Origin: Fulvivirga marina
GTDB taxonomy: Bacteria; Bacteroidota; Bacteroidia; Cytophagales; Cyclobacteriaceae
Assembly (NCBI RefSeq): GCF_016775155.1
Contig: NZ_JAEUGD010000058.1
Location: forward strand, 75,733 to 139,732
Direction of reading: 5' to 3'
Length of the DNA: 64,000 bases
Under the pieces are notes generated by a model. The model ran no database searches, was not told the DNA's origin, and worked only from the letters and a program-made list of their open reading frames with translations. Both the position numbers and the translations under genes were made by a program. Below, one piece after another: positions 44,733 to 55,156 of the stretch; the stretch's first letter is position 1; every line of letters begins with the position of its first letter.

Positions 44733-47700
44733 TCAGCGTAGCAGGTACATCTTTCCAAATCCATTTTTGAAAGCCTTATCAGCGGAGGTTTCTCTATGGT
44801 CCAAAGTTTCTCCATTCTGACGCACAATTACCCTGTAAAGGTAAACTCCATTGGCCAATTGATCACCAAACTCATCTTTCCCATCCCAAGCAAAATCAGA
44901 AACGTTATTACCAACCCTCACAGGACCCAATTCATTTTGAGTAATCTCTCTAACTATCTTTCCCGACACTGTCATAATCTGGATCTTGATCTCATCGGGT
45001 ATTTCGCTTCCAGTCAAAGTAAAAATGAACCTTGTGCTGGAAGAGAACGGATTCGGATAAGGATAAAAGTTAGTGATTGAAGATTCAAACACCACTTCAA
45101 AATTTATGGAGTAAGGTTCGCTACCCGAGGCGTTGCCGCTGGCATCTTCTGCTTCTACCCTTAAGGTGTATATATAAGGATCAGTTTTGGCAGGGTCGAA
45201 ATCTTCATTGAAATCAGGCTTATATTCCACGCGAAAATCGTTCTTATCATCTGCTGGGAACCACTGCAATCGTTCTGAAGAAAAAGCTATTCGTTTGAAA
45301 TCACAAGTCTCGCATTTACGCAGGAAGATGTTCACATCGGTAGTATCCTGCTTGAGTATAAACTGGTTTTCGTCCTTCAGCCTGATGGAAATTAGCGGAG
45401 TCGGTGAAACAATATCTCCATCCATAATATAATTACCATCAAAAACCACATCAATAAGTGGATTGATATTATCCTTAATAACTTTCAAATAGCCTTTATA
45501 ATCAAAGACATTGTTCTCAAGGTACTGCTCTGGGTAATCATCCGGGTTGACAAAAACATTAAAATCATTCAGACCTACCTTACCCAGTGTTTTCAAATTA
45601 AAACCAAAATTAGTTGTGTCTCCCGGTAACGGAGATTTAATCTTGAGATTTTTAACTTCCGAAGACCGGTTATCCTGGTTAAACAGTGTGTACTTTACGG
45701 TGACCGAATCCGGGAAGTTTTTAGCAGAGATGTTCTTAAACCCAAAAGCAGTTTCAACAATATCCCCTTCAGGGCGTTCCTTTTTCTGGGCGGTCTCATC
45801 GCCTACCAATAATATACCTTCAGGCACACCAGAGTATAGCACTTGCCATTTGCGAAGCTGGCCTGGAGTGAGATTCACATCATCCTCAATATTATACTTC
45901 AACCTTAAAAATGGATACTGTCCTGCATCAATAGTACTAATATCTACCTCTTTTGCTGTTTCATTGTTTCGTATGAGTTGTTCATCACCCGCCGCACTTA
46001 CTCCATACACATCTATGCCATAAACATCTGTTTGAGGGGTCTCTGAAATAGCAACATTAGACAGCAGGGATTGCCACTGTGTAGCAGGGCCAATGAGCGT
46101 GGAGTACATCATACCATTGGAGTAAATGCCAGTTATCTTCTCATTTAACTCAATTTCCTGCTCATCTGCAGGAGCTATCGTAGCTTTTATCTCTGTGGCA
46201 CTGCCTGCTGAGGCCCCCTTTTTTCCCAATAGCATATAAGGTTCTCCATCAGCCAGCGCATTAATGTTTGCTGTTGAGGCTCCTATTTCCTCCAGTTTGT
46301 TTTTAACCGCGGCAGACCACAAACTAAACTGGGGATTACCAATGGTAAACACAATAACAGAATCTCCAACGTTAATATTATCGATGCAAGTCAACAGGTT
46401 TTCATCACCAACCTCAAATTCAGAACGAGTAAAACTATTAATAACTTGTGGGAGTCTTCCGCAAGTTCGGCTATCAGTGATTATGAATGGGATTGCCGGG
46501 TATGGAATTGTCGAAGATTTATCAAATGAAAGGATATTCAATGTGTTATCACGGCATGGCCTGCCGTTAGCAATAATATACTCTGTTCCATTAAGCCTCA
46601 CAGAGATATCATAAACCCCCGCAGGGTTTGCAGCCCCATAAGTTTTAACATAAACATCAATTTCAGACTTTTTATAAATCAGCTTTTTATTTGGGTCATC
46701 TCTATTCAGTCCGTCCAGTTCGTTCTCATCATATTGAGAAAATTTACTTTGCGACCACCCTTCCGGTCCATCTTTTATATAAATGAACGAACTGACAACC
46801 CACTCTTCATTCTCATCCTCCCCAGCCTGGGCTAATTTTGACCTCCAAAAATATACTACACTATCATTAGCTGCAATATCTGGCAACAAAGACACCTGCC
46901 AGCTTGCTAACAGCTTACTGTTGATGGTATTCTGTTTTTTAAAGGGACTGCTAAACGTTTTTACCGTATCTATTTCTATGATAAAGTCTCTGCTTGCTGA
47001 TAAAATATCAGTGGCTTGCACCAATAGTTCAACTGGCTGAGCAGAAACAATGGAATAATTTACCGGATACAAATTTTTAGTACCAAACAGTGGTATGAAA
47101 GCGTTGAGTATTGCTGTATTGTTTCCTTCATTGAGTTCATCTATTTCTGCAGTATAATCCAGTTCTACTAAAAACTGGTTATTGCCAAACCCTGCCGCAG
47201 ATTCATTTTTAATAACCATGGTGAGTGTATCCTGAAAATATACAGGGGAAAATATTGAGTCGTAGACCATTATATCATTATTACTCAAAGTACGAGTCAC
47301 TCTCATGGTCACGTTTCTGGACGAAACCCTTCCAAAATTCCTGACAATTACTTTAACCGCAAAAGAATCCAGCTGAGCCGATACTACACTTCCATCAAAT
47401 GATTCCAGATACACATTATTATCATTTATCTCATAATCTGCCTTTTCTGCCCCAAAAAGATTCACAGCCGGATCACCCAACAATACCATCTGCTGCACTT
47501 GGGTAATGTTTGCAGATGAGGCTGATGATGTAGCCATATACCTTTTAACCGTTTCCTGCATGATGTCTCCTGCTCCTTTGCTGATATAAACTGAATCAGC
47601 ATAACCAGTACTATAAAAAGTATCTGTATATTTTTTTAGATTACTCGCAAAACCAAATGAACTATGAGCAATGAACCCCAGTGCACCTTTATCTTCTGCC

Positions 47701-49775
47701 AGCACCCAGTCTTCTCCAAAAAGCACATTGGCATTGAAAAATTGGCCCGCATTGCAACCATTTACCAGGAAGAAAGGGTACTTGCCACTATTATTATAAC
47801 CTAGCAAAGGATCAGAAACATAACCAATATCAATATCTGTTACCGATGGCGCTGAGTGTCCGTAAAAAGTGACCAGATTAAGACCATTATTGACCTCTTC
47901 ATCAACATTAATAAGTTCCACGGTACTATTGGATTCCTTGGAAATGGTTTTCGATTTTCCTCCCAGGTATTTACTCTCCGCTATATTGGAAAAACCATCC
48001 ATGTAACTCCTGAACACTGTCAATTCAGTAGTTGAAATCCCACCACTGAGGTGTAAGAGCCTCTTTCTCCATAATGCATCAAAAGGCAATGCCTCCATTT
48101 CCCTGACCTTATCAAGGTAAGCTAAAACCTGTCCAGAATTGACTGCAGGAAGCCTACCTACCGGAACAGCCGGCTCATACGTTGTTCCATTCAGGCCGGC
48201 CGTATATAAAATATCTGACGCCGGGGAACCTGCAGAGGGCACCAGATCTCTAACTTTATAAGTGACTCCAAATTTGATAACAGGTACGTAGCCGGTAGTA
48301 TTTCTATGAAAGTTAGCCATTGGGTCAATACCTTTTCCTATCAGAAACAGGTATTTCGGATTCCCGTTATTCACCATATAGCGCATAAAACGATAAATAG
48401 CCAGAGGGTTTACAATACCATAATTAAACTGATTGTAAAGCATGTTGATATCGACCTTCAGCACATTATACCCAAAGGATGCCCGATAATCTGCATAGGC
48501 CTGAACCGGATCACTGACACTGCCTGCAGGCTTCATCAATATGGGGTGGCTAATAATGATATAATCGTAATTGGCAGGATTAATATTTTGAAAGGTAACT
48601 TTACTTAGAACCGGAGTAATAAAGCTCGTACCATTAACCCACAATTTCCTGGCGGAACTGGTGTTATCCACGATTGCATTAATGGTAGAACCAGATGTAT
48701 TGTATCCTATTTTTCTAACATTTTCCGGGTCTGTAATATCAAATATCAAAGGTGTAACAGGTGCGTTTTGCACCTCCACATAAGACTTATTGCCTACGTT
48801 TGTATTCAGGTTAAACTTTTGGGTATTGGCTGACGCCATGTTGAAAGCCTGTGGATACACCAGTTGCAAATAAGAAATGCTTAACCTGTCATTATTGCCA
48901 CTCACTCCCAATGCGGATATTCTTACGTACAGTTCCCCGCTTGAGTTAATATCTGACCAGTTTATGGTTCCATCATATAAATAAGCATTGTATTGATCAA
49001 ACTGTACTGGTCCGAGTGACCTCAAAGATGCCGGGTTTTGTCCTACAAATATTTCAGCTCTATGTATTACATTATCCCGTCCAACCAGTAGTATTTTTAA
49101 CCTTGGATTACCTGCTGATTGCACTGACTGACTCACACCACCAAGTATGTAATCTATACTTTGCCCTTCCTGAATCATTTGTCCGGTCCACCCCTCTCCA
49201 TAATCGAAGTAGCTGTACTTGGTAACATCGCTGGCATTAAAGCTTTGTCCACCGGAATACTGGTCAGTATTTATAAGCATGGTTTCAGCCCCATGCGAGG
49301 TCTGCACAGGTAGTCCGTTGATATTGTTTTCTGAGAATGTTGCCATCCTCTTACCATTGACGGGCAACACATTATAGGTTAGAAAATAGGCTGTAGTATC
49401 GGTATAAATATTATAAAATTGATGTGGCTGTGCCGCTGTAGGTTTGTATAAATCTGCATCTGACTTCCCATCATTTTTCTGACCATAAAATTCAATGTAA
49501 TCAGAGGTATTAAATATAGCATCCCCCTGCCCCCGCACATTAATAGCCAGCTCTTTACCTCTATGAAAGAGCTGCAATCTGCGAGGATCAACAGAGTTTA
49601 CAGGAAAACCGGCATTGACCAGATCTGCATGGGAGATCCTATAGATCCCTTCTTTGGCCACCGGTATTTTATAATATTGCTTGTTATAATCTATCCACTC
49701 ATTGCCGTAGTCCTGTCCATACCCCGTAACGGCTGCAAAAGCGAATATTATCAAATGTGCTAATCTCTTCATCAT
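44733..49775 (-). CDS. porU2: C25 (gingipain-type) protease, PorU2-like T9SS sortase
   Basis: 1680 aa. A signal peptide (to about 20) and an N-terminal beta domain lead to the C25 peptidase region (about 390-700), with the catalytic His in FYGHSAPS (about 638) and Cys in LVNGCNAGQF (about 674). Then follow long Ig/CARDB-like regions (about 750-1500) and a C-terminal FlgD-like domain (FYPYPNPFSSSTRF ... NGVYLYRVIV). PorU cuts sorting signals of T9SS cargo; this protein is longer than PorU itself (about 1100-1300 aa), fitting the PorU2 form. Its start overlaps the PorV-like gene by 4 bp. The assignment rests on motifs plus partner. Confidence 0.8.
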   Translation of the reverse strand: MMKRLAHLIIFAFAAVTGYGQDYGNEWIDYNKQYYKIPVAKEGIYRISHADLVNAGFPVNSVDPRRLQLFHRGKELAINVRGQGDAIFNTSDYIEFYGQKNDGKSDADLYKPTAAQPHQFYNIYTDTTAYFLTYNVLPVNGKRMATFSENNINGLPVQTSHGAETMLINTDQYSGGQSFNASDVTKYSYFDYGEGWTGQMIQEGQSIDYILGGVSQSVQSAGNPRLKILLVGRDNVIHRAEIFVGQNPASLRSLGPVQFDQYNAYLYDGTINWSDINSSGELYVRISALGVSGNNDRLSISYLQLVYPQAFNMASANTQKFNLNTNVGNKSYVEVQNAPVTPLIFDITDPENVRKIGYNTSGSTINAIVDNTSSARKLWVNGTSFITPVLSKVTFQNINPANYDYIIISHPILMKPAGSVSDPVQAYADYRASFGYNVLKVDINMLYNQFNYGIVNPLAIYRFMRYMVNNGNPKYLFLIGKGIDPMANFHRNTTGYVPVIKFGVTYKVRDLVPSAGSPASDILYTAGLNGTTYEPAVPVGRLPAVNSGQVLAYLDKVREMEALPFDALWRKRLLHLSGGISTTELTVFRSYMDGFSNIAESKYLGGKSKTISKESNSTVELINVDEEVNNGLNLVTFYGHSAPSVTDIDIGYVSDPLLGYNNSGKYPFFLVNGCNAGQFFNANVLFGEDWVLAEDKGALGFIAHSSFGFASNLKKYTDTFYSTGYADSVYISKGAGDIMQETVKRYMATSSASSANITQVQQMVLLGDPAVNLFGAEKADYEINDNNVYLESFDGSVVSAQLDSFAVKVIVRNFGRVSSRNVTMRVTRTLSNNDIMVYDSIFSPVYFQDTLTMVIKNESAAGFGNNQFLVELDYTAEIDELNEGNNTAILNAFIPLFGTKNLYPVNYSIVSAQPVELLVQATDILSASRDFIIEIDTVKTFSSPFKKQNTINSKLLASWQVSLLPDIAANDSVVYFWRSKLAQAGEDENEEWVVSSFIYIKDGPEGWSQSKFSQYDENELDGLNRDDPNKKLIYKKSEIDVYVKTYGAANPAGVYDISVRLNGTEYIIANGRPCRDNTLNILSFDKSSTIPYPAIPFIITDSRTCGRLPQVINSFTRSEFEVGDENLLTCIDNINVGDSVIVFTIGNPQFSLWSAAVKNKLEEIGASTANINALADGEPYMLLGKKGASAGSATEIKATIAPADEQEIELNEKITGIYSNGMMYSTLIGPATQWQSLLSNVAISETPQTDVYGIDVYGVSAAGDEQLIRNNETAKEVDISTIDAGQYPFLRLKYNIEDDVNLTPGQLRKWQVLYSGVPEGILLVGDETAQKKERPEGDIVETAFGFKNISAKNFPDSVTVKYTLFNQDNRSSEVKNLKIKSPLPGDTTNFGFNLKTLGKVGLNDFNVFVNPDDYPEQYLENNVFDYKGYLKVIKDNINPLIDVVFDGNYIMDGDIVSPTPLISIRLKDENQFILKQDTTDVNIFLRKCETCDFKRIAFSSERLQWFPADDKNDFRVEYKPDFNEDFDPAKTDPYIYTLRVEAEDASGNASGSEPYSINFEVVFESSITNFYPYPNPFSSSTRFIFTLTGSEIPDEIKIQIMTVSGKIVREITQNELGPVRVGNNVSDFAWDGKDEFGDQLANGVYLYRVIVRQNGETLDHRETSADKAFKNGFGKMYLLR

Positions 49776-50845
49776 TTTTTATTCAAACCAGCCTTAAGTG
49801 AAAAAACATGTGAGTATAGCGACTCAGACTGGTCACCGATGTCAGTAAGTGCATAATCAATAGTTATATTCTTGATCTTTACTCCCAACCCAAAATTTGT
49901 CTGAAAAGTTTTATAAGTAGACTCATCAAAGTCTTTTACTTCCTGTATATTACCTGCTCCCATTCTTAAAAAGACTATTCTTTTATAATCGAACTCCAAA
50001 CCAAGAGCCGGCTCTATAGATGCAAAGTCTGACTTCACTACCGTATTGCGCTTACCATCGAAGGTAGTAATCAAATCTAAAGATGCGAGTATCCCAAATT
50101 TTGATTTTACAGGTATGTATCTACCTACTCCCAATATAGCCTTAGGTAAAGTTACTTCTACCGAATTTTCAGGTATTTCGTTACCTGTCTGGGTATACAC
50201 ATCTATCACTAGCTCCGTGTTATGTGTCCAGGCATTAAAAGTACCTGTTACATCTCTCAGCATTAACCCAAACTGCCAATTCTTTCGCTTCAGCTGGGCA
50301 CCAGCATCTAAACCAAACCCCCATGCGTTGGCAAAATCGCCTGCTTTCCTGTGCACTATCTTAAAATTGGCACCAAGTTTTAGTCCCTCGATCAGATTGA
50401 CCCTTCGGGCATAGGTCAGCAAAAAGGCATAATCGGCCGCTGAGAAAAACCGGATTTTGTCATAGTTAATTGCACCATTGGCATCATATAAAAAGCGTGT
50501 ATCAGGAATATCATCAATAGCAAACCTAATGATTGAAATACCTAAATGGCTCATTGAATCTACGGGCGTAGCAAAAGCTGCGTAATCATACTTGGCGATG
50601 CCTGCAAAATATTCTGCATGCATTAAAGTAAACTCGTATTGATCCTTAACCTCTAACAATCCCGCAGGGTTCCAGTAACCTGAAGTGACATCAGAAACAT
50701 GAGCCACCTGGCTGTTGGACATTGCTAACCCCCGAGCCCCTACCCCAATAGACAAGAACTCATTGCTATACTTAGGAGCACTTTGAGCCAGTACCTCAGA
50801 AGAAAGCAGAAAGAATACGAAGATAAATATTATGTTTTTAGCCAT
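49772..50845 (-). CDS. porV2: PorV-family outer-membrane beta-barrel (PorV2-like)
   Basis: 357 aa with signal peptide (cleavage after VLAQ near 21). The PorV/PorQ signature GVGARGLAMSNSQVAHVSDVTSGYWNPAGL follows (about 34-63), with alternating barrel strands to the end (SLKAGLNKK). PorV is the outer-membrane shuttle that passes cargo to PorU. Its 3' end overlaps the PorU2-like gene by 4 bp, so the two are made together. A weak promoter (TTG-N18-TATATTTA) is seen on the minus strand upstream of the ATG. Confidence 0.88.
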   Translation of the reverse strand: MAKNIIFIFVFFLLSSEVLAQSAPKYSNEFLSIGVGARGLAMSNSQVAHVSDVTSGYWNPAGLLEVKDQYEFTLMHAEYFAGIAKYDYAAFATPVDSMSHLGISIIRFAIDDIPDTRFLYDANGAINYDKIRFFSAADYAFLLTYARRVNLIEGLKLGANFKIVHRKAGDFANAWGFGLDAGAQLKRKNWQFGLMLRDVTGTFNAWTHNTELVIDVYTQTGNEIPENSVEVTLPKAILGVGRYIPVKSKFGILASLDLITTFDGKRNTVVKSDFASIEPALGLEFDYKRIVFLRMGAGNIQEVKDFDESTYKTFQTNFGLGVKIKNITIDYALTDIGDQSESLYSHVFSLKAGLNKK

Positions 50846-51177
50846 TTGAACAACGCCTGAATGATATGTTGTAAATATATCTAAAATGAATCCGACACAA
50901 AAGAAGTTCTTACCACATAAAGTTCAACTGTTTAATACCTTATCATTGAAAAGAGTAACAGACCTCCTCTACAAATCAGCCAAACATTTAACATTTTTAA
51001 TAATTGATATAAAATAAATACGAACTTTTAATACAAGCTAATATTTTTTACTTAGTACTTGGCCATACACAGTACCTTTTCCGTATACTTGAACAAGGTC
51101 AAAAACTCAGAGATGTTTATGGAGTGGTTGTGACCACGCAACCATTCCAATGACATTTCTTATAAAAGGAAGAATGT
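50846..51177. other. Divergent intergenic region between porV2-like and padR genes
   Basis: About 332 bp, AT-rich. It holds the likely porV2 promoter on the left and, near 51125-51144, an inverted repeat close to the padR start. No gene seen. Confidence 0.5.
51125..51144 (+). promoter_or_regulatory. Inverted repeat upstream of padR
   Basis: TGGTTG (51125-51130), 8-bp spacer, CAACCA (51139-51144). The arm spacing fits PadR-type operators (ATGT-N8-ACAT). It ends 33 bp before the padR ATG. Autoregulatory operator by position. Confidence 0.35.
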
Positions 51178-51516
51178 ATGAATCTAGAAAACACACAAGT
51201 GCAGATGCGAAAGGGTATTCTTGAGTATTGCATCCTGCATATCATCTCCCGTGGTGAGGTTTACGCCTCCGACATGCTGGAGGAATTAACAACGGCAAAA
51301 ATCATGGTTGTTGAAGGTACTTTGTACCCATTACTCACACGACTAAGGAAATCAGGCCTGGTAGAGTATAAATGGGTAGAGTCTAATTCAGGTCCGCCCC
51401 GTAAGTATTACACGCTTACGGATAAAGGCAATGGCTTTCTTAATAGTCTTGACAGCACCTGGAAAGATCTGGTAAAGTCTACCAAACTAATAACTTCAAA
51501 AAAGGTCAAGAGCTAA
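51178..51516 (+). CDS. PadR-family transcriptional regulator
   Basis: 112 aa: winged helix with MRKGILEYCILHIISRGEVYASDMLEEL, VVEGTLYPLLTRLRKSGLVEY (recognition and wing) and PPRKYYTLTDKG. A good ribosome site (AGGAAG) precedes the ATG. The PspC gene follows 54 bp later, a pairing common in Bacteroidota where PadR governs an envelope-stress-type membrane protein. Confidence 0.9.
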   Translation: MNLENTQVQMRKGILEYCILHIISRGEVYASDMLEELTTAKIMVVEGTLYPLLTRLRKSGLVEYKWVESNSGPPRKYYTLTDKGNGFLNSLDSTWKDLVKSTKLITSKKVKS

Positions 51517-51570
51517 TTTGACAACAGCTCGCCAGAAACTTTAACTCTATCGATTAAAAAACTCAAAACA

Positions 51571-54030
51571 ATGAAAAAGAATATCAGTATAAATATCAGC
51601 GGCATCATCTTTCACATAGAAGAAGATGCATTTGAAAAGCTTCGGGACTATCTGGACTCCATCAACCGGTACTTTTCCAGTTTTGAAGGCAGCCAAGAGA
51701 TCATTGCAGACATTGAAAGCCGTATTGCTGAAATATTCCTTGCCAAATTAAATGAAGGCAAACAGATTATCAATACGGAAGATGTTGACTCCCTCATAGC
51801 TACTATGGGTAGCATCAAGGATTTTCAGGCCGTGGAAGAGCAAGACACTCCCGATGAAGGTCAAAAACACAGTGGATCTCAACAGGAATCGGACCAAAGC
51901 TGGTCAGACACTACATCCAGAAAGATGTACCGTGACGAGAAAAGGAAATTACTGGCCGGTGTTTGTGCAGGAATGGCCCATTACTTTAACATAGATCCCT
52001 TGTGGATACGCTTAATTACCATTATCCTGTTCTTAGGCAGCTATGGAGGCCTGATACTGGCATACATCATACTTTGGGTAGTGCTCCCTCCTAGTTATGA
52101 CCTTTCTGAAGATAAAAAGCTTAAGAAGATGTACAGGAACCCGGATGGGAAAGTCATCGCCGGGGTTTCGTCAGGCGTAGCCACTTACTTTGGTGTAGAT
52201 GTGGTAGTAATACGCGTATTGTTCGTGATCTTTACATTTCTTGGTGGCTCAGGCTTATTAGCCTATATTATCCTCTGGATTATACTCCCGGAAGCTAAGT
52301 CCATCACAGACAAAGTTCAAATGCAGGGGGACCCTGTTACGCTTAGCAACATTGAGTCCAACATTAAAAAAGGACTTCATGTAGAGGAGGGTGAAGAGAA
52401 TATCCTGATCAAGATCCTACTTTTCCCATTCAGGTTAATTGCAGCTATTATCAATGGCTTAGGCAAGGCTTTGGGACCAATCATGCTTTTTCTCGTTGAG
52501 TTCATAAGAGTCATTGCAGGGGTTATATTTATTATCACCGGGGTGTCAGCAGTTCTTGCTATGGTAATAGCCTTAGGAGCGTTTCTTGGCATCTTCACAA
52601 CCGGCTTCCTGTACGACCCCGCATTTGGCGGCTATGAAAATATGGGGCTTCCGTTAGACCTTATCACTGATAGTTTTCCAACATTTACTTCTATTGCCGC
52701 TTTTCTGGTAATAACGGTACCCAGCATTTTCCTTATTCTCTTAGGAGCATCCATCATTGGCAAGAGAATAATTTTTAATGCCACCGTAGGCTGGTCATTA
52801 TTTGCCATATTTATCATTAGTGGCATCGTCGTATCTGCCAACATTCCAAGGATTGTTTATAACTTCAGAGAAGAGGGTGAGCACAAAGTAACTGAAAACT
52901 ATGATCTGGGTAACAAGACTGCAATATTAACCCTGAAAGAAGTGGGTATGGAAGACTATGATGTAACCACCTTAAAACTCAGAGGTCATAGCGGCTCGGG
53001 TTATGAATTAGTTCAGGTTTTTGAATCTCGTGGCCGTTCAAGAAAAGAAGCTTCTGAAAATGCTCAGATGATCTCTTACAATGTAACCTTTATGGACTCT
53101 GTATTTACTTTTGACTCTAACATCAGGTTTAAAGATGATGCTATTTTCAGGGCTCAGCACCTTGACATGACATTGTATATACCTTACAACAAACCCTTTA
53201 TGATGGAGGAAGATATGAAACATATCATCAGAAACACCATCTATCGCAATGGTTACAGGGTATCCGATATGGAAAACAATACATGGATATTCACTGAAGA
53301 GGGTAGCCTGAAATGTACCACCTGCCCTGAACGTTTTGAAGATGAGGGTAGGTTTGAAGAAGATAGCAATGACACATATCCAACAAAAACCAGTAGGTAC
53401 AGTAATGGTGAGTTTGATAAGGAATATACATTTCGTGACGGCTTCCAAGCCATAGATGCAGAAAGTGCCTTCATCATTAATGTAGTGAATGCCAAAGCAT
53501 ACAAAGTGGGGATCAATGGACAAGAAAAGTATATTGATGACATTGATGTATATGTTGAAGGGGATAAACTTTTTATAGACTATGACGGTCCAAGGAGATT
53601 GATATTACGCGATCTTACCCGAAATGATATTGAAATTACCGTTTATACTCCCGAATTAACGGAAGTAGAACTAACCGGAGCATGCAAGTTTTATATGAAT
53701 AACTTCAAGCAACGCAACTTGAGCCTCTCTATAACGGGAGCATCTTACGCAAAACTATCAGACATTCAGATTGATGACATGGATGTTGAGCTTACCGGAG
53801 CCTCGGAAATGATCTTAAGCGGAGAATCATTGAACCTCCGTGCCGACCTATCCGGAGCCTCGCATATGGATGCCGATGATTTTAAAGTTAGCAATGCCGC
53901 TATTGAGGCACACGGTGCTTCTACCGCCAAAGTTTATGTTACTAAAGAACTGGAAATCGAAGAGACGTTTGCAAGTAAAGTAAACTATCGAGGAGGAGCC
54001 AGAGTAACCAGCGAGCGCAATGGTTTATAA
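51571..54030 (+). CDS. PspC-domain membrane protein with C-terminal auto-transporter-like (GIN/DUF2807) adhesin domain
   Basis: 819 aa. An N-terminal soluble part (about 1-110) is followed by two PspC domains in tandem (about 119-180 and 184-247), each with LAGVCAGMAHYFNID or IAGVSSGVATYFGVD and a transmembrane helix. Several further transmembrane segments (about 285-430) precede a large extracytoplasmic region. The C-terminus has repeated VELTGA/LSGAS beta-helix turns (about 690-800) of the GIN domain type. PspC proteins respond to membrane stress in other bacteria; here control by PadR is expected. The whole is a frequent Bacteroidota architecture, function unproved. Confidence 0.88.
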   Translation: MKKNISINISGIIFHIEEDAFEKLRDYLDSINRYFSSFEGSQEIIADIESRIAEIFLAKLNEGKQIINTEDVDSLIATMGSIKDFQAVEEQDTPDEGQKHSGSQQESDQSWSDTTSRKMYRDEKRKLLAGVCAGMAHYFNIDPLWIRLITIILFLGSYGGLILAYIILWVVLPPSYDLSEDKKLKKMYRNPDGKVIAGVSSGVATYFGVDVVVIRVLFVIFTFLGGSGLLAYIILWIILPEAKSITDKVQMQGDPVTLSNIESNIKKGLHVEEGEENILIKILLFPFRLIAAIINGLGKALGPIMLFLVEFIRVIAGVIFIITGVSAVLAMVIALGAFLGIFTTGFLYDPAFGGYENMGLPLDLITDSFPTFTSIAAFLVITVPSIFLILLGASIIGKRIIFNATVGWSLFAIFIISGIVVSANIPRIVYNFREEGEHKVTENYDLGNKTAILTLKEVGMEDYDVTTLKLRGHSGSGYELVQVFESRGRSRKEASENAQMISYNVTFMDSVFTFDSNIRFKDDAIFRAQHLDMTLYIPYNKPFMMEEDMKHIIRNTIYRNGYRVSDMENNTWIFTEEGSLKCTTCPERFEDEGRFEEDSNDTYPTKTSRYSNGEFDKEYTFRDGFQAIDAESAFIINVVNAKAYKVGINGQEKYIDDIDVYVEGDKLFIDYDGPRRLILRDLTRNDIEITVYTPELTEVELTGACKFYMNNFKQRNLSLSITGASYAKLSDIQIDDMDVELTGASEMILSGESLNLRADLSGASHMDADDFKVSNAAIEAHGASTAKVYVTKELEIEETFASKVNYRGGARVTSERNGL

Positions 54031-54058
54031 ATCTTTATAATCAACGAGATAAAGGAAC

Positions 54059-54100
54059 ACCCGTCATTCTGAATATTTTCAGGGTGACGGGTTTATTTTT
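54059..54100 (+). terminator. Terminator after the pspC gene
   Basis: ACCCGTCA (54059-54066) pairs with TGACGGGT (54085-54092); the stem continues inward with two G-T pairs. It is followed by TTATTTTTA. It ends the padR-pspC operon. Confidence 0.8.
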
Positions 54101-54215
54101 ATCAATTCAATCATAAAACGACTATTTCATTACTCCATGTTTTAATAAAACAGTGCCAAATTGTAGCAATTAGCCAAATGCAGTGTAACTTTATATCAGA
54201 CCAAGTTTTTAATAC

Positions 54216-54656
54216 ATGAAGTTCTCACTGCTCTTCATTATGGCTGCGTCCTTTATAGCATGCAGAAGCAGCACTGCTCAACAAACATCGCAAGGCGTTA
54301 AAGGTCAGGTTTTTTGGTTTGAAGGAAACTTTATGCCTGGTCCCGGCCAATCTAATAAAGGCAGACCCGTACAAAGGGATATACTCATCTATGAGGTAAC
54401 GTCCATGGATGAAGCCACAAAGGAAAATCAACTTTACAATGAGATACCCTCCAGGCTAATCAAAACAGTTATAACAGATAAAAACGGGAAATTTTCTACT
54501 GACCTGCCTCCTGGAACATACTCTATTTTCACAAAAGAGAAAGAAGGACTGTTCGCCAATGTATTTGATGGAGAAGGCCATATTAACCCCGTCACTATCA
54601 AAGCAGGTGAAATAACCGAGATAATCATAAACATTAACTATAAAGCTGTTTACTAA
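54216..54656 (+). CDS. Lipoprotein with carboxypeptidase-regulatory-like domain
   Basis: 146 aa with a lipobox (FIAC, Cys at about 16), so probably a lipoprotein. An Ig-like fold of the carboxypeptidase-regulatory type is suggested by VKGQVFWFEGN and TVITDKNGKFSTDLPPGTYSIF. Overlaps the next ATG by one base (TAATG), so translation is coupled. Confidence 0.8.
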   Translation: MKFSLLFIMAASFIACRSSTAQQTSQGVKGQVFWFEGNFMPGPGQSNKGRPVQRDILIYEVTSMDEATKENQLYNEIPSRLIKTVITDKNGKFSTDLPPGTYSIFTKEKEGLFANVFDGEGHINPVTIKAGEITEIIININYKAVY

Positions 54657-55078
54657 TGATATCTACTCTATCTGTTATCAATACCACCATTTTGTCGCTG
54701 CTAGGTGCTCTACATATTTATTGGGCATTTGGCGGCAATTGGGCTGCCAAAAATGTCTTACCTAGGACACAAAACGGGGAACTATTGTTCGTACCCCGTA
54801 CCATTGATTGCATTGTAGTGGCGGCTGGCCTCCTCGCATTTGCCTCATTTTTTATGATCTACTCTTTTATTCCCGTACCTTCATTACCGAAATGGCTAAT
54901 TACTAATGGCCTCTGGTTTATCGGAGCAATATTTACCATACGCGCTATAGGGGATTTCAGGTATGTTGGCTTTATGAAAAAAATCAAGAATAATACATTT
55001 GCCTCACTTGACACAAAGTACTACTCCCCACTTTGTCTGTATCTAGGTTTAAGTAGCTTTCTGATCAATGTAGGCTAA
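54656..55078 (+). CDS. DUF3995-like membrane protein
   Basis: 140 aa with four predicted transmembrane helices and the opening ALHIYWAFGGNWAAKNVLPR, plus AIGDFRYVGF near the end, which suits the DUF3995 family. Function unknown. It is coupled to the preceding lipoprotein gene. Confidence 0.75.
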   Translation: MISTLSVINTTILSLLGALHIYWAFGGNWAAKNVLPRTQNGELLFVPRTIDCIVVAAGLLAFASFFMIYSFIPVPSLPKWLITNGLWFIGAIFTIRAIGDFRYVGFMKKIKNNTFASLDTKYYSPLCLYLGLSSFLINVG

Positions 55079-55156
55079 TCATTTTTCCCAGCAGCCATAA
55101 AGAATTTTTTTTCATGGTCTGGAGTTCGTATTTTTATATTTAAAAATTAATATATA

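Noticed and set aside
44733-49775. Gingipain-like secreted virulence protease
   Set aside because: It lacks a typical T9SS tail of cargo, ends in a FlgD-like domain, and is coupled to a PorV-type barrel, so a sortase role is better supported.
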